Assembly (NCBI GenBank): GCA_036675645.1
Contig: JAKFEP010000147.1
Location: 1 to 27,054 of the forward strand
Direction of reading: 5' to 3'
Source: Methylotenera_A sp036675645
Lineage (GTDB): Bacteria; Pseudomonadota; Gammaproteobacteria; Burkholderiales; Methylophilaceae
DNA: 27,054 bases
Notes under the pieces: generated by a model
Told to the model about the DNA's origin: nothing
Databases searched by the model: none
The model's input: only the letters and a program-made list of their open reading frames with translations
Shown: piece after piece, positions 16,801 through 25,056 of the stretch
Layout: each line of letters opens with the position of its first letter
Numbering within the stretch: position 1 is the first letter of the stretch
Translations under genes and position numbers: made by a program

Positions 16801-19005
16801 ACGCAGGTTGATCAAGAGTTACTGACCATGTTTATTGAAGAGGCGCGTGAAATCATGCCGGAAATTGGTGCAGACTTACGCGCTTGGCATGCAGACCCTA
16901 AAGAAATTAAACACTCTGACGCCCTACAACGTGCTTTACATACACTGAAGGGTAGTGCGCGTATGGCGGGTCAAAGTGCCTTGGGCGATGCAGTGCATGA
17001 ACTTGAGGATGAAGTAATCCGTTCCTTGAAAAGAAAAAATGCGGAAATCAACTTTGAGACGATGTTTATTGAGTTGGACAAAATTGGTGGTTATTTTGAG
17101 CAAACTATCACTGCCACTTCGGAAGACACGATTGATCAAATTAAACCAGTTGATGTAGCGCCTACAGGGCGTGCCGTTGATCGCAAAGCCCAGTTTCTGC
17201 GCATGCGTGCTGATACGCTGGATAGGCTAATCAACGAAGCAGGTGAAATTTCGATTATCCGCTCACGCTTAGATCGAGAACTGACAGGATTCAAACAGTC
17301 ATCACATGATTTGACAGAGAGCTTAGTGCGTTTACGCAGTTATTTGCGAGAGTTGGAGATTGAGGCAGAAACGCAATTGCAATCACGCATGAGTATTCTG
17401 CAAGAAGCGAACGAGACGTTTGACCCGCTAGAATTTGACCGTTTTACCCGCCTGCAAGAACTCACCCGCATGATTGCGGAAAGCGTGAATGACGTGGGAA
17501 CCATTCAGCAGGGTTTGATTGCTAACCTAGACCAATCTGAAGCGGCTTTACAGCAACAAAACCGCATGAACCGTGATTTGCAACAAAACTTGCTGAGTGT
17601 GCGTATGTTGCCATTTAAGCAAATATCAGAACGTTTGCAACGCATTGTGCGCCAAACCGCACGCGAGCTTAAAAAATCAGTCAACTTGGTGATAGATGGG
17701 GACGCAACAGAGATTGACCGCAGTATGTTGGATAAGCTGGGAGCACCGTTAGAACATTTATTAAGAAACGCGGTGGCACATGGTATTGAAACTCCAGCTG
17801 AACGTAGGAAGAAAAGTAAATTGGATACAGGCACCATAACGCTAAAAATACGCCAGGAAAACGACGAGATCCAGATTGCCGTGAGTGATGACGGTGCGGG
17901 TGTTGACTTGGCTCGGGTGAAAGATAAAGCCATCCAGAATAAACTGATTGATGTAAATGCAGAAATCAGTGATCAAGCGTTGATGTCTGTTATTTTCGAG
18001 ACTGGTTTTTCAACGGCAGATACAGTGTCGCAAATTTCTGGTCGTGGCGTGGGCTTGGATGTAGTACGCAACGATATCAGTGGGTTAGGCGGCCGTGTTG
18101 AGTTGACCAGTGAGTTTGGTCAAGGCGCATCATTTAATATTCAATTGCCGGTGACGCTCTCAGTCGCACAAGTGCTGGTTGTGCGTTCTGGCGCGGCTAC
18201 TTACGCATTGCCAGTCGGTATTATTGAACAGGCACAGAAAATTAAACGCCAGGAACTTATCAATGCCTATCAAGCTGAAGAAGTTATATGGGCAGATAAA
18301 CATTACGCCATTCACTACTTAGGTCACTTGCTCGGTCATCAAGATCAGCAGCCGGAAGACCACGCTTACAACTCACTGCTTTTATTGCGTGTGGGCGCGT
18401 TTAGCATTGCCTTGCATGTGGATGAAGTGATCAGCAATCAAGAGGCCGTAATGAAGCCTATTGGTACACAGCTAGCGCGTGTGCCAGGCATTGTGGGCGC
18501 TACAGTTACGGGTGATGGTAGTATTATGTTGGTGATTAACCCAGTGCAATTAGTAGCACGTGCTGTATTAACGATCAACGCCACTGGTTCAGCCGCAAAA
18601 CTTAAACAAGATGAAGCATTAACTAAATACCGTATCATGGTGGTGGATGACTCGCTGACGATGCGTAAAGTGTTGAGCCGTTTGCTGGAACGTGAAGGTT
18701 TCGAGGTGATTGTGGCCAAAGATGGTATTGATGCCATGCAGCTATTGTTGGAAATCATTCCTGACGCTATTTTAACTGACATTGAAATGCCGCGTATGGA
18801 TGGCTTCGCATTGGCACGTAATGTGCGTAATGACCCACGCACCGCAGCAACACCCTTAGTGATGATTAGTTCGCGCACGGCCGATAAACACCAAAATCTG
18901 GCCAAGGAAATTGGTGTTGATGCCTTCTTTGGTAAACCGGTACATGATGAGGAATTGATTACAAAAGTGAGGGATTTGCTGGCATTCAAGCAAGTTCTAC
19001 ACTAA
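13867..19005 (+). CDS. chpA: Hybrid chemosensory histidine kinase ChpA/PilL (CheA-like with Hpt and receiver domains)
   Basis: This 1712-residue hybrid kinase is the hub of the Pil-Chp system. Residues 1 to about 540 are the helical ChpA/FimL-type N-terminus, whose first unit looks like an Hpt fold with Gln (Q50) at the histidine position. Next come Hpt modules centred on H677 (FHTLKGSGR), H839 (degenerate HTLAS, lacking the Lys-Gly pair) and H1025 (LHTLKGSAR). The dimerisation coiled coil is at about 1110-1260. The HATPase domain has its N box near 1295 (LEHLLRNAVAHGIE) and a glycine box near 1390 (GRGVGLDVV). A CheW domain spans about 1431-1561 and a C-terminal receiver about 1589-1712, with phospho-acceptor D1638. 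Pseudomonas ChpA is 2472 residues with more Hpt-like modules, so this is a reduced form. A strong terminator follows, and no pilK or chpB gene lies downstream. Confidence 0.94.
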   Translation: MAENFDSGPLSWVKDQINQLLDSVLANIDTVQANMHDMSPLRFSQTSLYQATGALDMVGLEGCKRFSNELEKLASKLEKKTVNATPELIDSFKKAVKTLQSYLQELLNGSPDIPLRLYPALNPIVTAQGESLDESELFFPDTSSSAPKTIPTKELNDKEYAAYLMEQRLVYQKSLLNWLQTKQAAAVDSMTAAVSNVSQVQRKSSDKTLWWAASAFTDTLAQKEIADNQGAKKLCRKLDQELRFFADGISKPHNNLLRDILYYVAISNLDKANVLEVKQTFELDQFIDNKSPINFVGISIDADEKALVEQLIEELENLRDIWDEISNTLNFSKIDTKTNTSPVHIDNVLITKFSDAISTSQSISQNLSQTLFVDFYSVLQQASNTLRDDASKVNHAALIEMAAALNLIQTALDRYADLESEQLEKMYSELLRLESISSGEGYDKFDNGRTGELDRDTVKAIVIHLNESLKIVEQALDSYFRNPADKAPLTLTPQPIKQVSAVFEMLGLDVPTAIANASSQYIQYFQQDAYVPNQADFELVAESLSMLGLYADEMPKSRPESEKALESALERLNAAVALVGITETTSKVDEVTTEETAKESSMPEDAQDAFVDQPQTEASQVIAHGPTITDQAYDAELLDIYLTEAEEVLAHIAQNCQALRVNVTDNEALVEVRRSFHTLKGSGRTVGLNALGEVAGKVEVFLNEVLDKKNTLNLKQVSTIEQVAAAFADWAAELRANNQVEVQQEAWLARIAEMPGQDVATQAEIIQLTSGKAEKTKAKTPQKLEAQVLIGGTRKMSRALYDIFTLESGQNVTILEQDVAKVTADSTLQPAKTALHANHTLASNALGAGFKPMGELSRALEHWLDEANEMWTAQHADLYANVVKSLSAMWQKISEQKNPRSASALITLLNQATQQAKQHKALSIDLSNNDTVQADEPLEMATEAHEPGAEMEVKLVTESKSYNRNVANEGTQEADQADTQVDQELLTMFIEEAREIMPEIGADLRAWHADPKEIKHSDALQRALHTLKGSARMAGQSALGDAVHELEDEVIRSLKRKNAEINFETMFIELDKIGGYFEQTITATSEDTIDQIKPVDVAPTGRAVDRKAQFLRMRADTLDRLINEAGEISIIRSRLDRELTGFKQSSHDLTESLVRLRSYLRELEIEAETQLQSRMSILQEANETFDPLEFDRFTRLQELTRMIAESVNDVGTIQQGLIANLDQSEAALQQQNRMNRDLQQNLLSVRMLPFKQISERLQRIVRQTARELKKSVNLVIDGDATEIDRSMLDKLGAPLEHLLRNAVAHGIETPAERRKKSKLDTGTITLKIRQENDEIQIAVSDDGAGVDLARVKDKAIQNKLIDVNAEISDQALMSVIFETGFSTADTVSQISGRGVGLDVVRNDISGLGGRVELTSEFGQGASFNIQLPVTLSVAQVLVVRSGAATYALPVGIIEQAQKIKRQELINAYQAEEVIWADKHYAIHYLGHLLGHQDQQPEDHAYNSLLLLRVGAFSIALHVDEVISNQEAVMKPIGTQLARVPGIVGATVTGDGSIMLVINPVQLVARAVLTINATGSAAKLKQDEALTKYRIMVVDDSLTMRKVLSRLLEREGFEVIVAKDGIDAMQLLLEIIPDAILTDIEMPRMDGFALARNVRNDPRTAATPLVMISSRTADKHQNLAKEIGVDAFFGKPVHDEELITKVRDLLAFKQVLH

Positions 19006-19021
19006 TAGCAATTTAAAGCTG

Positions 19022-19063
19022 AAAAAAGCCGCCCAGACTTTTGATTAAGTCTTGGCGGTTTTT
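19022..19063 (+). terminator. Rho-independent terminator of the pil-chp operon
   Basis: Arms 19029-19040 (CCGCCCAGACTT) and 19047-19058 (AAGTCTTGGCGG) pair over 12 positions with one mismatch around a 6-base loop. The 3' arm runs into TTTTT (19059-19063), and a run of A residues precedes the 5' arm. It starts 17 bases after the chpA stop and isolates chpA from dnaE. Confidence 0.88.
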
Positions 19064-19112
19064 CATTGAATGTGAGGATGGCACAATATTTTATTTTTTG
19101 GCACCATTTTTT

Positions 19113-19141
19113 TTGCATGCGGGTAAAATAGCAGCATGCAA
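19113..19141. promoter_or_regulatory. Inverted repeat framing the dnaE -10 element and start codon
   Basis: Perfect 8-base arms TTGCATGC (19113-19120) and GCATGCAA (19134-19141) are separated by 13 bases. Their centres are 21 bases apart, about two helical turns. The spacer holds TAAAAT (19124-19129), and the right arm includes the dnaE ATG at 19136. The layout resembles a dimeric operator, but no regulator can be named. Confidence 0.5.
19124..19129 (+). promoter_or_regulatory. Putative -10 element of dnaE, leaderless geometry
   Basis: TAAAAT ends 6 bases before the dnaE ATG, and no Shine-Dalgarno site is visible. A TTGGCA at 19098-19103 could be a -35, but the 20-base spacer is long. The motif and distance match those before the RNB ribonuclease gene at 4270-4275. 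Confidence 0.45.
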
Positions 19142-22100
19142 GAAACGCCCCTCAGCTCAACTCCCAACTCGCCGCAATTTGTACATTTGCGTTGTCACAG
19201 CGAGTACTCGATTGTGGATGGCATTGTACGCATTGATGACTATATTGATGCTGCTCACAATGATGCCATGCCGGCATTAGCATTAAGCGATTTAAGCAAT
19301 TTGTTTGGTGCCATTAAGTTTTACAAAGCGGCACGCGGCAAAGGGATTAAGCCTATTATAGGTTGCGATTTGTGGCTAGAAAACACCAAGAATCGTGATC
19401 AAGCCTTTCGTATTTTATTGCTGGTGCAAAATAATGCAGGCTATTTAAAACTATGTCAGTTGATTAGCCGTGCCTATTTAGAGAATCAATACCGTGGCCG
19501 TCCAGAAATTAAACAGGACTGGCTACTTTCATATAATGACGGTTTGATTTTAATTTCAGGCAATAAACACAGCGATATAGGCGCTGCCCTGCAGGCCAAT
19601 AACCATACTGTTGCTAGCGCACTCGTTAAAACATGGTCTGAACACTTCCCAAACAGGTTTTATTTGGAGCTGCAACGCACGGTAAATGGCGATCCGGCAC
19701 AAGAAGCCTTGATTCAACAAGTTTTAAATTTAGCCAGCCAGCACGATTTGCCTGTTGTTGCTACGCATCCCATTCAATTTCTCACGCCTGATGATTTCAT
19801 GGCGCACGAGGCGCGCACCTGCATCGCAGAAGGCTACATGTTAGCCGATAGCCGCCGTCCGAAAAACTTCACACAGGAACAGTATTTTAAAACCCAAGCG
19901 CAAATGTGTAAGCTGTTTGCCGACATCCCTGAGGCGCTAGCGAATTCGATAGAGATAGCCAAACGCTGTAATTTAACCATCACGCTGGGTAAAAACTATC
20001 TACCTAACTTTCCCACGCCGAACAATGAGAGTTTGGACGCTTATTTAATACAGCAATCCCAGCTTGGTTTAGAAGCGCGCTTATTGGTGTTGTATCCCGA
20101 CGAAAACTTGCGCGAGAAAAAACGTGCTGAGTATGAGACACGGTTATTATTTGAATGCAACATCATTAATCAGATGGGGTTTGCCGGCTATTTTTTAATT
20201 GTGGCCGATTTTATTAACTGGGCTAAACATAACGGTGTGCCAGTAGGCCCAGGACGAGGTTCTGGAGCGGGTTCTCTGGTTGCGTATAGCTTGAATATTA
20301 CCGACTTGGATCCGCTGGCGTATAACCTGCTGTTTGAGCGATTTTTAAACCCAGACCGGGTTTCCATGCCCGATTTCGACATCGATTTTTGTATGGATGG
20401 TCGCGATCGCGTGATTGATTACGTTAAACAAAAGTATGGCTTAGATGCGGTTTCTCAAATTGCCACTTTTGGTACCATGGCGGCTAAGGCAGTGATTCGT
20501 GATGTTGGGCGCGTGCTCGATTTACCGTTTAACTTTGTCGATGGCATAGCCAAATTGATTCCGTTAGAGCTGGGCATTACCTTAAGTGCCGCACTGGAAA
20601 AAGAGCCGCAGTTGCAGGAGCGACGCGAAGCTGAAGAAGAAGTGGCGCAATTGTTAGAGCTGGCTTTGCGCTTAGAAGGCCTGGTGCGCAATGTGGGCAT
20701 GCACGCAGGTGGAGTGCTGATTAGCCCGGGTAAGATCTCAGATTTCTCGCCTATTTATTGCCAAGCCGATGGCGGCAGTTTCGTCAGCCAATATGATAAA
20801 GATGACGTAGAAGCAGTAGGACTGGTGAAGTTTGACTTTTTGGGCTTGCGCACCCTGACGATTTTAGAGTTAGCTTTAAAGAATGCTAATAAACAGCGTG
20901 CTACTTTAGGCGAAGCGCCGTTAAGCTTTGAAACGCTACCGTTGAATGATAAAGCTAGCTATAACTTATTAAAGACAGCCAATACCACTGCGGTGTTCCA
21001 GCTAGAGTCACGCGGCATGAAAGATATGCTCAAGCAAGCCAAGCCAGATTGCTTTGAAGACATAATCGCGCTGGTGGCACTGTATCGGCCTGGCCCAATG
21101 GACCTGATTCCCGACTTTTGTCGACGTAAACATGGTCAGCAACGCGTGGAATATCCCCACCCTGCAACAGAATCAATTCTTAAAGAAACTTACGGCATTG
21201 CGGTGTACCAAGAGCAGGTGATGCAAATTGCACAGGTGGTTGCGGGCTATAGCTTGGGTGGGGCAGATTTGCTGCGTCGTGCCATGGGCAAAAAGAAAAA
21301 AGAAGAGATGGATGCGCAGCGCGCTATTTTTACTGAAGGTGCGCTAAAAAATGGTTTAAATGAACGCCAAGCGACTGAACTATTTGATTTGCTGGAGAAA
21401 TTTGCCGGCTATGGCTTTAATAAATCGCATGCCGCTGCTTATGCGCTAGTTGCCTATCACACGGCCTACTTAAAAACACATTATCCAGCTGCATTTTTGG
21501 CTTCGACCATGTCAGCAGACATGAACAATACCGATAATATCCACCTGTTTTTTGATGATTGCGCACCGAATAAAGTGGAGGTGTTGCCACCCGATATTAA
21601 CCAAAGTGGTTACCGCTTTGAGCCTTTGAACAATAGCCAAATCTTGTATGGTTTAGGTGCGGTAAAAGGCACAGGGTTAGCAGCGATTGAGGTGATTTTG
21701 GCAGCGCGCGCGCAAGATGGGCCATTCAAGAGCCTGTTCGATTTTTGTAATCGCCTTGATTTGCGCAAAGTAAATCGGCGGGTGATTGAATCGCTGATTC
21801 GCGCAGGCGCTTTTGATAAACTAGAACCAAACCGTGCAGCTTTACTGGCAGGGGTAAGCATGGCCATAAACGTGGCAGAACAAAGCAATAGCCATGCAGG
21901 CCAAAACAGTTTATTTGGCGGTGTGGCTGAGGCTAAACATGAACTTCCGAATGTGCCAGCTTGGTCGCCAGAACAGGCATTGATAGAAGAAAAGGCAGCG
22001 CTGGGCTTTTATTTGAGCGGACATCCGTTTTTAAATGTGAAAGAGGATATTAGCCAGTTCGTGCGCGGAACATTGGCCGATTTGCAGCCGCAAGAGCAAC

Positions 22101-22612
22101 CGAAACTGCTGGCGGGTATTGTCACTGGTGTGCGTATCCGTATGACGCAACGCGGAAAAATGGCGATTGTGACTATTGATGATGCCGTCTCACGCGTGGA
22201 CGTAGTGGTGGGTGCTGATCTGCTAAGCCAATCTGCCGCACTCATCAAGGAGGATGCGGTGTTGGTGGTGGAAGGCCGTATCAGCAATGATGACTTTTCT
22301 GGGGGAATTCGCGTCAGCGCTCGAAAATTGTACGACTTAGCCACTGCGCGCAGCGCGCACGCAAGTATGCTTAAACTCTCTTGCAACGGGCAATCAGATG
22401 CAGTGAAGCTCACCCATATTTTAAGTGCTTACCGCAAAAATAATGGCCAGCCAGATAAAAAACTCTGCCCAGTTAAAATCGAATACCACAATGCACAAGG
22501 TCAAGCCAGCCTGATGCTAGGTGATGCCTGGCGTGTGGAACTGCAAGATGAGTTATTACAACATCTGCGCACATGGTTATCGGTTGAGAATGTAAAAATC
22601 CTTTATAATTAG
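19136..22612 (+). CDS. dnaE: DNA polymerase III subunit alpha
   Basis: This is the replicative polymerase catalytic subunit, 1158 residues (E. coli 1160). The N-terminal PHP domain begins with VHLRCHSEYSIVDG (about residues 11-24). The palm carries GPGRGSGAGSLVAYSL (about 372-387) and the catalytic aspartates D413 and D415 in PDFDIDF; the third, D567, is in VKFDFLGL. These correspond to E. coli D401, D403 and D555. Fingers, the helix-hairpin-helix region (GAGAFDKL-like segment near 880) and a C-terminal OB fold (LAGIVTGVRIR, about 994-1004) follow. It makes the leading and lagging strands with the beta clamp and epsilon proofreader. The start has no ribosome site but a -10 just upstream. The dnaE-accA adjacency is shared with E. 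coli. Confidence 0.97.
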   Translation: MQETPLSSTPNSPQFVHLRCHSEYSIVDGIVRIDDYIDAAHNDAMPALALSDLSNLFGAIKFYKAARGKGIKPIIGCDLWLENTKNRDQAFRILLLVQNNAGYLKLCQLISRAYLENQYRGRPEIKQDWLLSYNDGLILISGNKHSDIGAALQANNHTVASALVKTWSEHFPNRFYLELQRTVNGDPAQEALIQQVLNLASQHDLPVVATHPIQFLTPDDFMAHEARTCIAEGYMLADSRRPKNFTQEQYFKTQAQMCKLFADIPEALANSIEIAKRCNLTITLGKNYLPNFPTPNNESLDAYLIQQSQLGLEARLLVLYPDENLREKKRAEYETRLLFECNIINQMGFAGYFLIVADFINWAKHNGVPVGPGRGSGAGSLVAYSLNITDLDPLAYNLLFERFLNPDRVSMPDFDIDFCMDGRDRVIDYVKQKYGLDAVSQIATFGTMAAKAVIRDVGRVLDLPFNFVDGIAKLIPLELGITLSAALEKEPQLQERREAEEEVAQLLELALRLEGLVRNVGMHAGGVLISPGKISDFSPIYCQADGGSFVSQYDKDDVEAVGLVKFDFLGLRTLTILELALKNANKQRATLGEAPLSFETLPLNDKASYNLLKTANTTAVFQLESRGMKDMLKQAKPDCFEDIIALVALYRPGPMDLIPDFCRRKHGQQRVEYPHPATESILKETYGIAVYQEQVMQIAQVVAGYSLGGADLLRRAMGKKKKEEMDAQRAIFTEGALKNGLNERQATELFDLLEKFAGYGFNKSHAAAYALVAYHTAYLKTHYPAAFLASTMSADMNNTDNIHLFFDDCAPNKVEVLPPDINQSGYRFEPLNNSQILYGLGAVKGTGLAAIEVILAARAQDGPFKSLFDFCNRLDLRKVNRRVIESLIRAGAFDKLEPNRAALLAGVSMAINVAEQSNSHAGQNSLFGGVAEAKHELPNVPAWSPEQALIEEKAALGFYLSGHPFLNVKEDISQFVRGTLADLQPQEQPKLLAGIVTGVRIRMTQRGKMAIVTIDDAVSRVDVVVGADLLSQSAALIKEDAVLVVEGRISNDDFSGGIRVSARKLYDLATARSAHASMLKLSCNGQSDAVKLTHILSAYRKNNGQPDKKLCPVKIEYHNAQGQASLMLGDAWRVELQDELLQHLRTWLSVENVKILYN
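22604..22609 (+). promoter_or_regulatory. Putative -10 element for accA inside the dnaE 3' end
   Basis: A perfect TATAAT overlaps the last codons of dnaE, 35 bases before the accA ATG. The nearest -35-like hexamer, TTGAGA at 22584-22589, leaves only a 14-base spacer, so the assignment is tentative. The 31-base dnaE-accA gap has no other signal, and no clear ribosome site precedes accA. Confidence 0.35.
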
Positions 22613-22643
22613 TGACAACGTAATTAAACGGTAAATAACAAGC

Positions 22644-23639
22644 ATGAGTTATAGACGAGCCACAGACGCAAAGATCAGTTACTTGGATTTCGAACAAGGC
22701 ATTGCCGAGCTGGAAAAGCGCATTGATGCGCTGCAAGTGTCGCATGACGACCACGATCATTTGGACATCAGCAAAGAACTCGACCAGCTACAGAAAAAAA
22801 ACAAGAAGATGCTAGAAGATACTTATAGTAATTTAAGTGCTTGGCAGATTTCACAAGTGGCACGCCACCCACAACGGCCTTATACCCTAGATTATATTCG
22901 CGAGTTATTTACCGATTTTGAAGAGCTGCATGGCGACCGTGCCTATGCGGATGACCCGGCGATTGTAGGCGGAATTGCCCGATTTGAAGGCGAGCCAGTG
23001 ATGGTGATTGGTCATCAAAAGGGCCGCGATGTAAAAGAGCGCCAATATCGTAATTTTGGCATGCCTCGACCGGAAGGTTACCGTAAGGCCTTGCGATTAT
23101 TTCGTTTGGCCGAGAAGTTTTATTTACCGATTATTACACTCATCGATACGCCTGGTGCTTACCCGGGCATCGGTGCTGAAGAGCGCGGCCAAAGTGAGGC
23201 GATTGCCAAAAATCTATACGTCATGAGTGAGCTTAGAACGCCGATTATTGGTGTGGTGATTGGTGAAGGTGGCTCAGGCGGGGCGTTGGCATTGGGCGTG
23301 GTCGATCACCTGATTATGCTGCAGTACTCAACCTATTCAGTCATTTCACCAGAAGGTTGTGCCAGTATTTTGTGGAAGAGTGCTAGCAAGGCGCCAGAAG
23401 CCGCTGAAACATTAGCGATTACAGCAGTTAGGTTGAAAGCTTTAGGCTTGGTAGATGTGATTGTTTCTGAGCCATTGGGTGGTGCGCATCGTGATATGCA
23501 GGCGACGATGGACTCTATGAGACGAATCTTAAAAACCGAGTTGACGGCATTGCAAAAGAAAAATACAGATAAGTTAGTGGCTGCACGTTATGAGCGTTTA
23601 ATGGGCTATGGCAAGTTTAAAGAAACTGCCAGCAAGTAA
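22644..23639 (+). CDS. accA: Acetyl-CoA carboxylase carboxyltransferase subunit alpha
   Basis: AccA pairs with AccD in an alpha2-beta2 carboxyltransferase that moves the carboxyl group from biotin on AccB to acetyl-CoA, giving malonyl-CoA for fatty acid synthesis. The protein has 331 residues (E. coli 319). Family signatures are LDFEQGIAELE (14-24), RHPQRPYTLDYI (about 73-84), DTPGAYPGIGAEERGQ (about 168-183), the oxyanion-forming GEGGSGGALALG (about 207-218) and VISPEGCASILW (about 232-243). The N-terminus carries about 10 residues more than usual before LDFEQ, so a later start cannot be excluded, although no nearby ATG exists. The 3' end overlaps tilS by 32 bases in another frame. Confidence 0.96.
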   Translation: MSYRRATDAKISYLDFEQGIAELEKRIDALQVSHDDHDHLDISKELDQLQKKNKKMLEDTYSNLSAWQISQVARHPQRPYTLDYIRELFTDFEELHGDRAYADDPAIVGGIARFEGEPVMVIGHQKGRDVKERQYRNFGMPRPEGYRKALRLFRLAEKFYLPIITLIDTPGAYPGIGAEERGQSEAIAKNLYVMSELRTPIIGVVIGEGGSGGALALGVVDHLIMLQYSTYSVISPEGCASILWKSASKAPEAAETLAITAVRLKALGLVDVIVSEPLGGAHRDMQATMDSMRRILKTELTALQKKNTDKLVAARYERLMGYGKFKETASK

Positions 23640-24972
23640 ACCGCCAACCAATAAAAAAGCACCCCTGTCCCATCAACTGCAGGCTTTTTTAGCAGATGTT
23701 TTTTTAAGCAGAAATTTAGTTAATCCTAAATTAGTGCTGGCTTTCAGTGGTGGACTAGATTCTTGCGTACTGTTACATCTGCTGGTTCAAGTCAATAAAA
23801 CCCTTCCGTTTCAATTATCTGCACAACATGTACATCACGGTTTAAGTCCTAATGCAGATTTATGGGCAGGTACTTGTGAAAATATCTGCAAGCAGTTAAA
23901 CGTTCCGCTTGCTATTACCAAAGTGCAAGTCAAAAACGAGGGTCTAGGCATAGAAGCGGCGGCGCGTCAGGCCAGATACCATGCGCTATTAAATGCTAAA
24001 ATTGACCTAATTCTATTAGCCCATCATCAAGATGATCAGGCAGAGACCTTCTTACTGCAATTGGCACGCGGTGCTGGCGTCAAGGGCTTGGCGGGCATGG
24101 CGGCAGTCAGTGGTCAATTGCTGCGGCCTTTGCTGGATGTGCCGCGCAAGACATTGCAGGAATATGCCAAACAATACAGGCTGGCCTGGGTAGAAGATGA
24201 AAGCAATGCCGATAGTAAGTTTGACCGCAATTTTATACGGCATGAAATTTTACCGGCAATGACGAAGCAATATCCTGCGATTCGCCAAACGATTAGTCGC
24301 AGTGCGCAACACATGGCCGAGGCGAATGATTTGCTAGAAGAAATTGCAGCCGCAGATGTACAAAGCTGTTTACAAGATAAAACGATTAATTTACAACAGC
24401 TTAAGAAACTCAGTACGCCGCGCATTCACAATGCGCTACGCTGGTGGTTAGTAGAGAATGAGTGCCATTTGCCAAGCACCGCGCAGTTGCAGCAAATAAC
24501 GCAGCAATTGTTTAATGCTAAAACTGATGCTGCCGTTAAAATTAAAGTCAGCGCAACACATACGCTGCAACGCTACCGTGACCGTGCTTTTTTGTTGATG
24601 GACAATAGCGCAATGCCAGCAATTAATTTGTTGTGGCAGGGTGAAGAAATGCTACGTTTACCCGATGGCTCGAAATTGCTATTTACTAAAGTGCTTGGCC
24701 AAGGGTTTGCCTTAAATCGCGTGCCCAATATTAAGCTGCGTATTAAAAACCGCGAAGGTGGCGAACGTTTTCGCCCAGAGTTAGGACGTCCTAGCCGAAG
24801 TTTAAAAACCGTTTTGCAAACTTGTGAAATTCCACCTTGGCAACGTGCCCAATTGCCCTTAATTTTTATGGATGAGGCTTTGGTGTTGATTCCCAACGTT
24901 GGCGTTGATGTCAGCTATAAAGCCAATCCCGATGAAATGGGTTTACTGGTTCATTGGCAGAATCAGGTCTAA
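23608..24972 (+). CDS. tilS: tRNA(Ile)-lysidine synthetase
   Basis: TilS converts C34 of the CAU-anticodon tRNA-Ile to lysidine, so that the tRNA reads AUA and is charged with Ile; it is essential in most bacteria. The 454-residue protein has the N-type ATP pyrophosphatase P-loop SGGLDS at 47-52, AARQARYHALL (about 111-121), LAHHQDDQAETFLLQLARGAG (about 132-152) and the C-terminal TilS domain with REGGERFRP (about 379-387) and PSRSLKTVLQ. All domains are present, with length near E. coli TilS (432). An upstream in-frame stop lies 6 bases before the ATG, so this is the earliest possible start. The 32-base overlap with accA suggests translational coupling. Confidence 0.95.
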   Translation: MASLKKLPASKPPTNKKAPLSHQLQAFLADVFLSRNLVNPKLVLAFSGGLDSCVLLHLLVQVNKTLPFQLSAQHVHHGLSPNADLWAGTCENICKQLNVPLAITKVQVKNEGLGIEAAARQARYHALLNAKIDLILLAHHQDDQAETFLLQLARGAGVKGLAGMAAVSGQLLRPLLDVPRKTLQEYAKQYRLAWVEDESNADSKFDRNFIRHEILPAMTKQYPAIRQTISRSAQHMAEANDLLEEIAAADVQSCLQDKTINLQQLKKLSTPRIHNALRWWLVENECHLPSTAQLQQITQQLFNAKTDAAVKIKVSATHTLQRYRDRAFLLMDNSAMPAINLLWQGEEMLRLPDGSKLLFTKVLGQGFALNRVPNIKLRIKNREGGERFRPELGRPSRSLKTVLQTCEIPPWQRAQLPLIFMDEALVLIPNVGVDVSYKANPDEMGLLVHWQNQV

Positions 24973-25027
24973 TAAAAACTTACTACTGACGCCTGCTTAG
25001 TCTGCCCTGCATGTCTTATGGATATTG

Positions 25028-25056
25028 GCTATAGAACACTGTTTCATAGCATTTTT
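25028..25056 (+). terminator. Terminator of tilS overlapping the tesA stop codon
   Basis: Bases 25028-25050 fold into a 10-pair imperfect stem (one A-C mismatch, one G-U) with a 3-base loop, and are followed by ATTTTT. It lies 55 bases after the tilS stop. The convergent tesA-like gene ends at 25044, within the hairpin. On the minus strand no T run follows, so it serves tilS best. Confidence 0.62.

Noticed and set aside
18438..18989. 183-codon open frame antisense to the CheW/receiver end of chpA
   Set aside because: The sense strand encodes clear CheW and receiver domains. The antisense product has no recognisable domain.
19098..19116. Sigma-54-like promoter (TTGGCAC then TTGC) upstream of dnaE
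   Set aside because: The GG and GC elements are 13 bases apart instead of 10, and sigma-54 tolerates almost no change in this spacing. The TAAAAT near the ATG is a simpler explanation.
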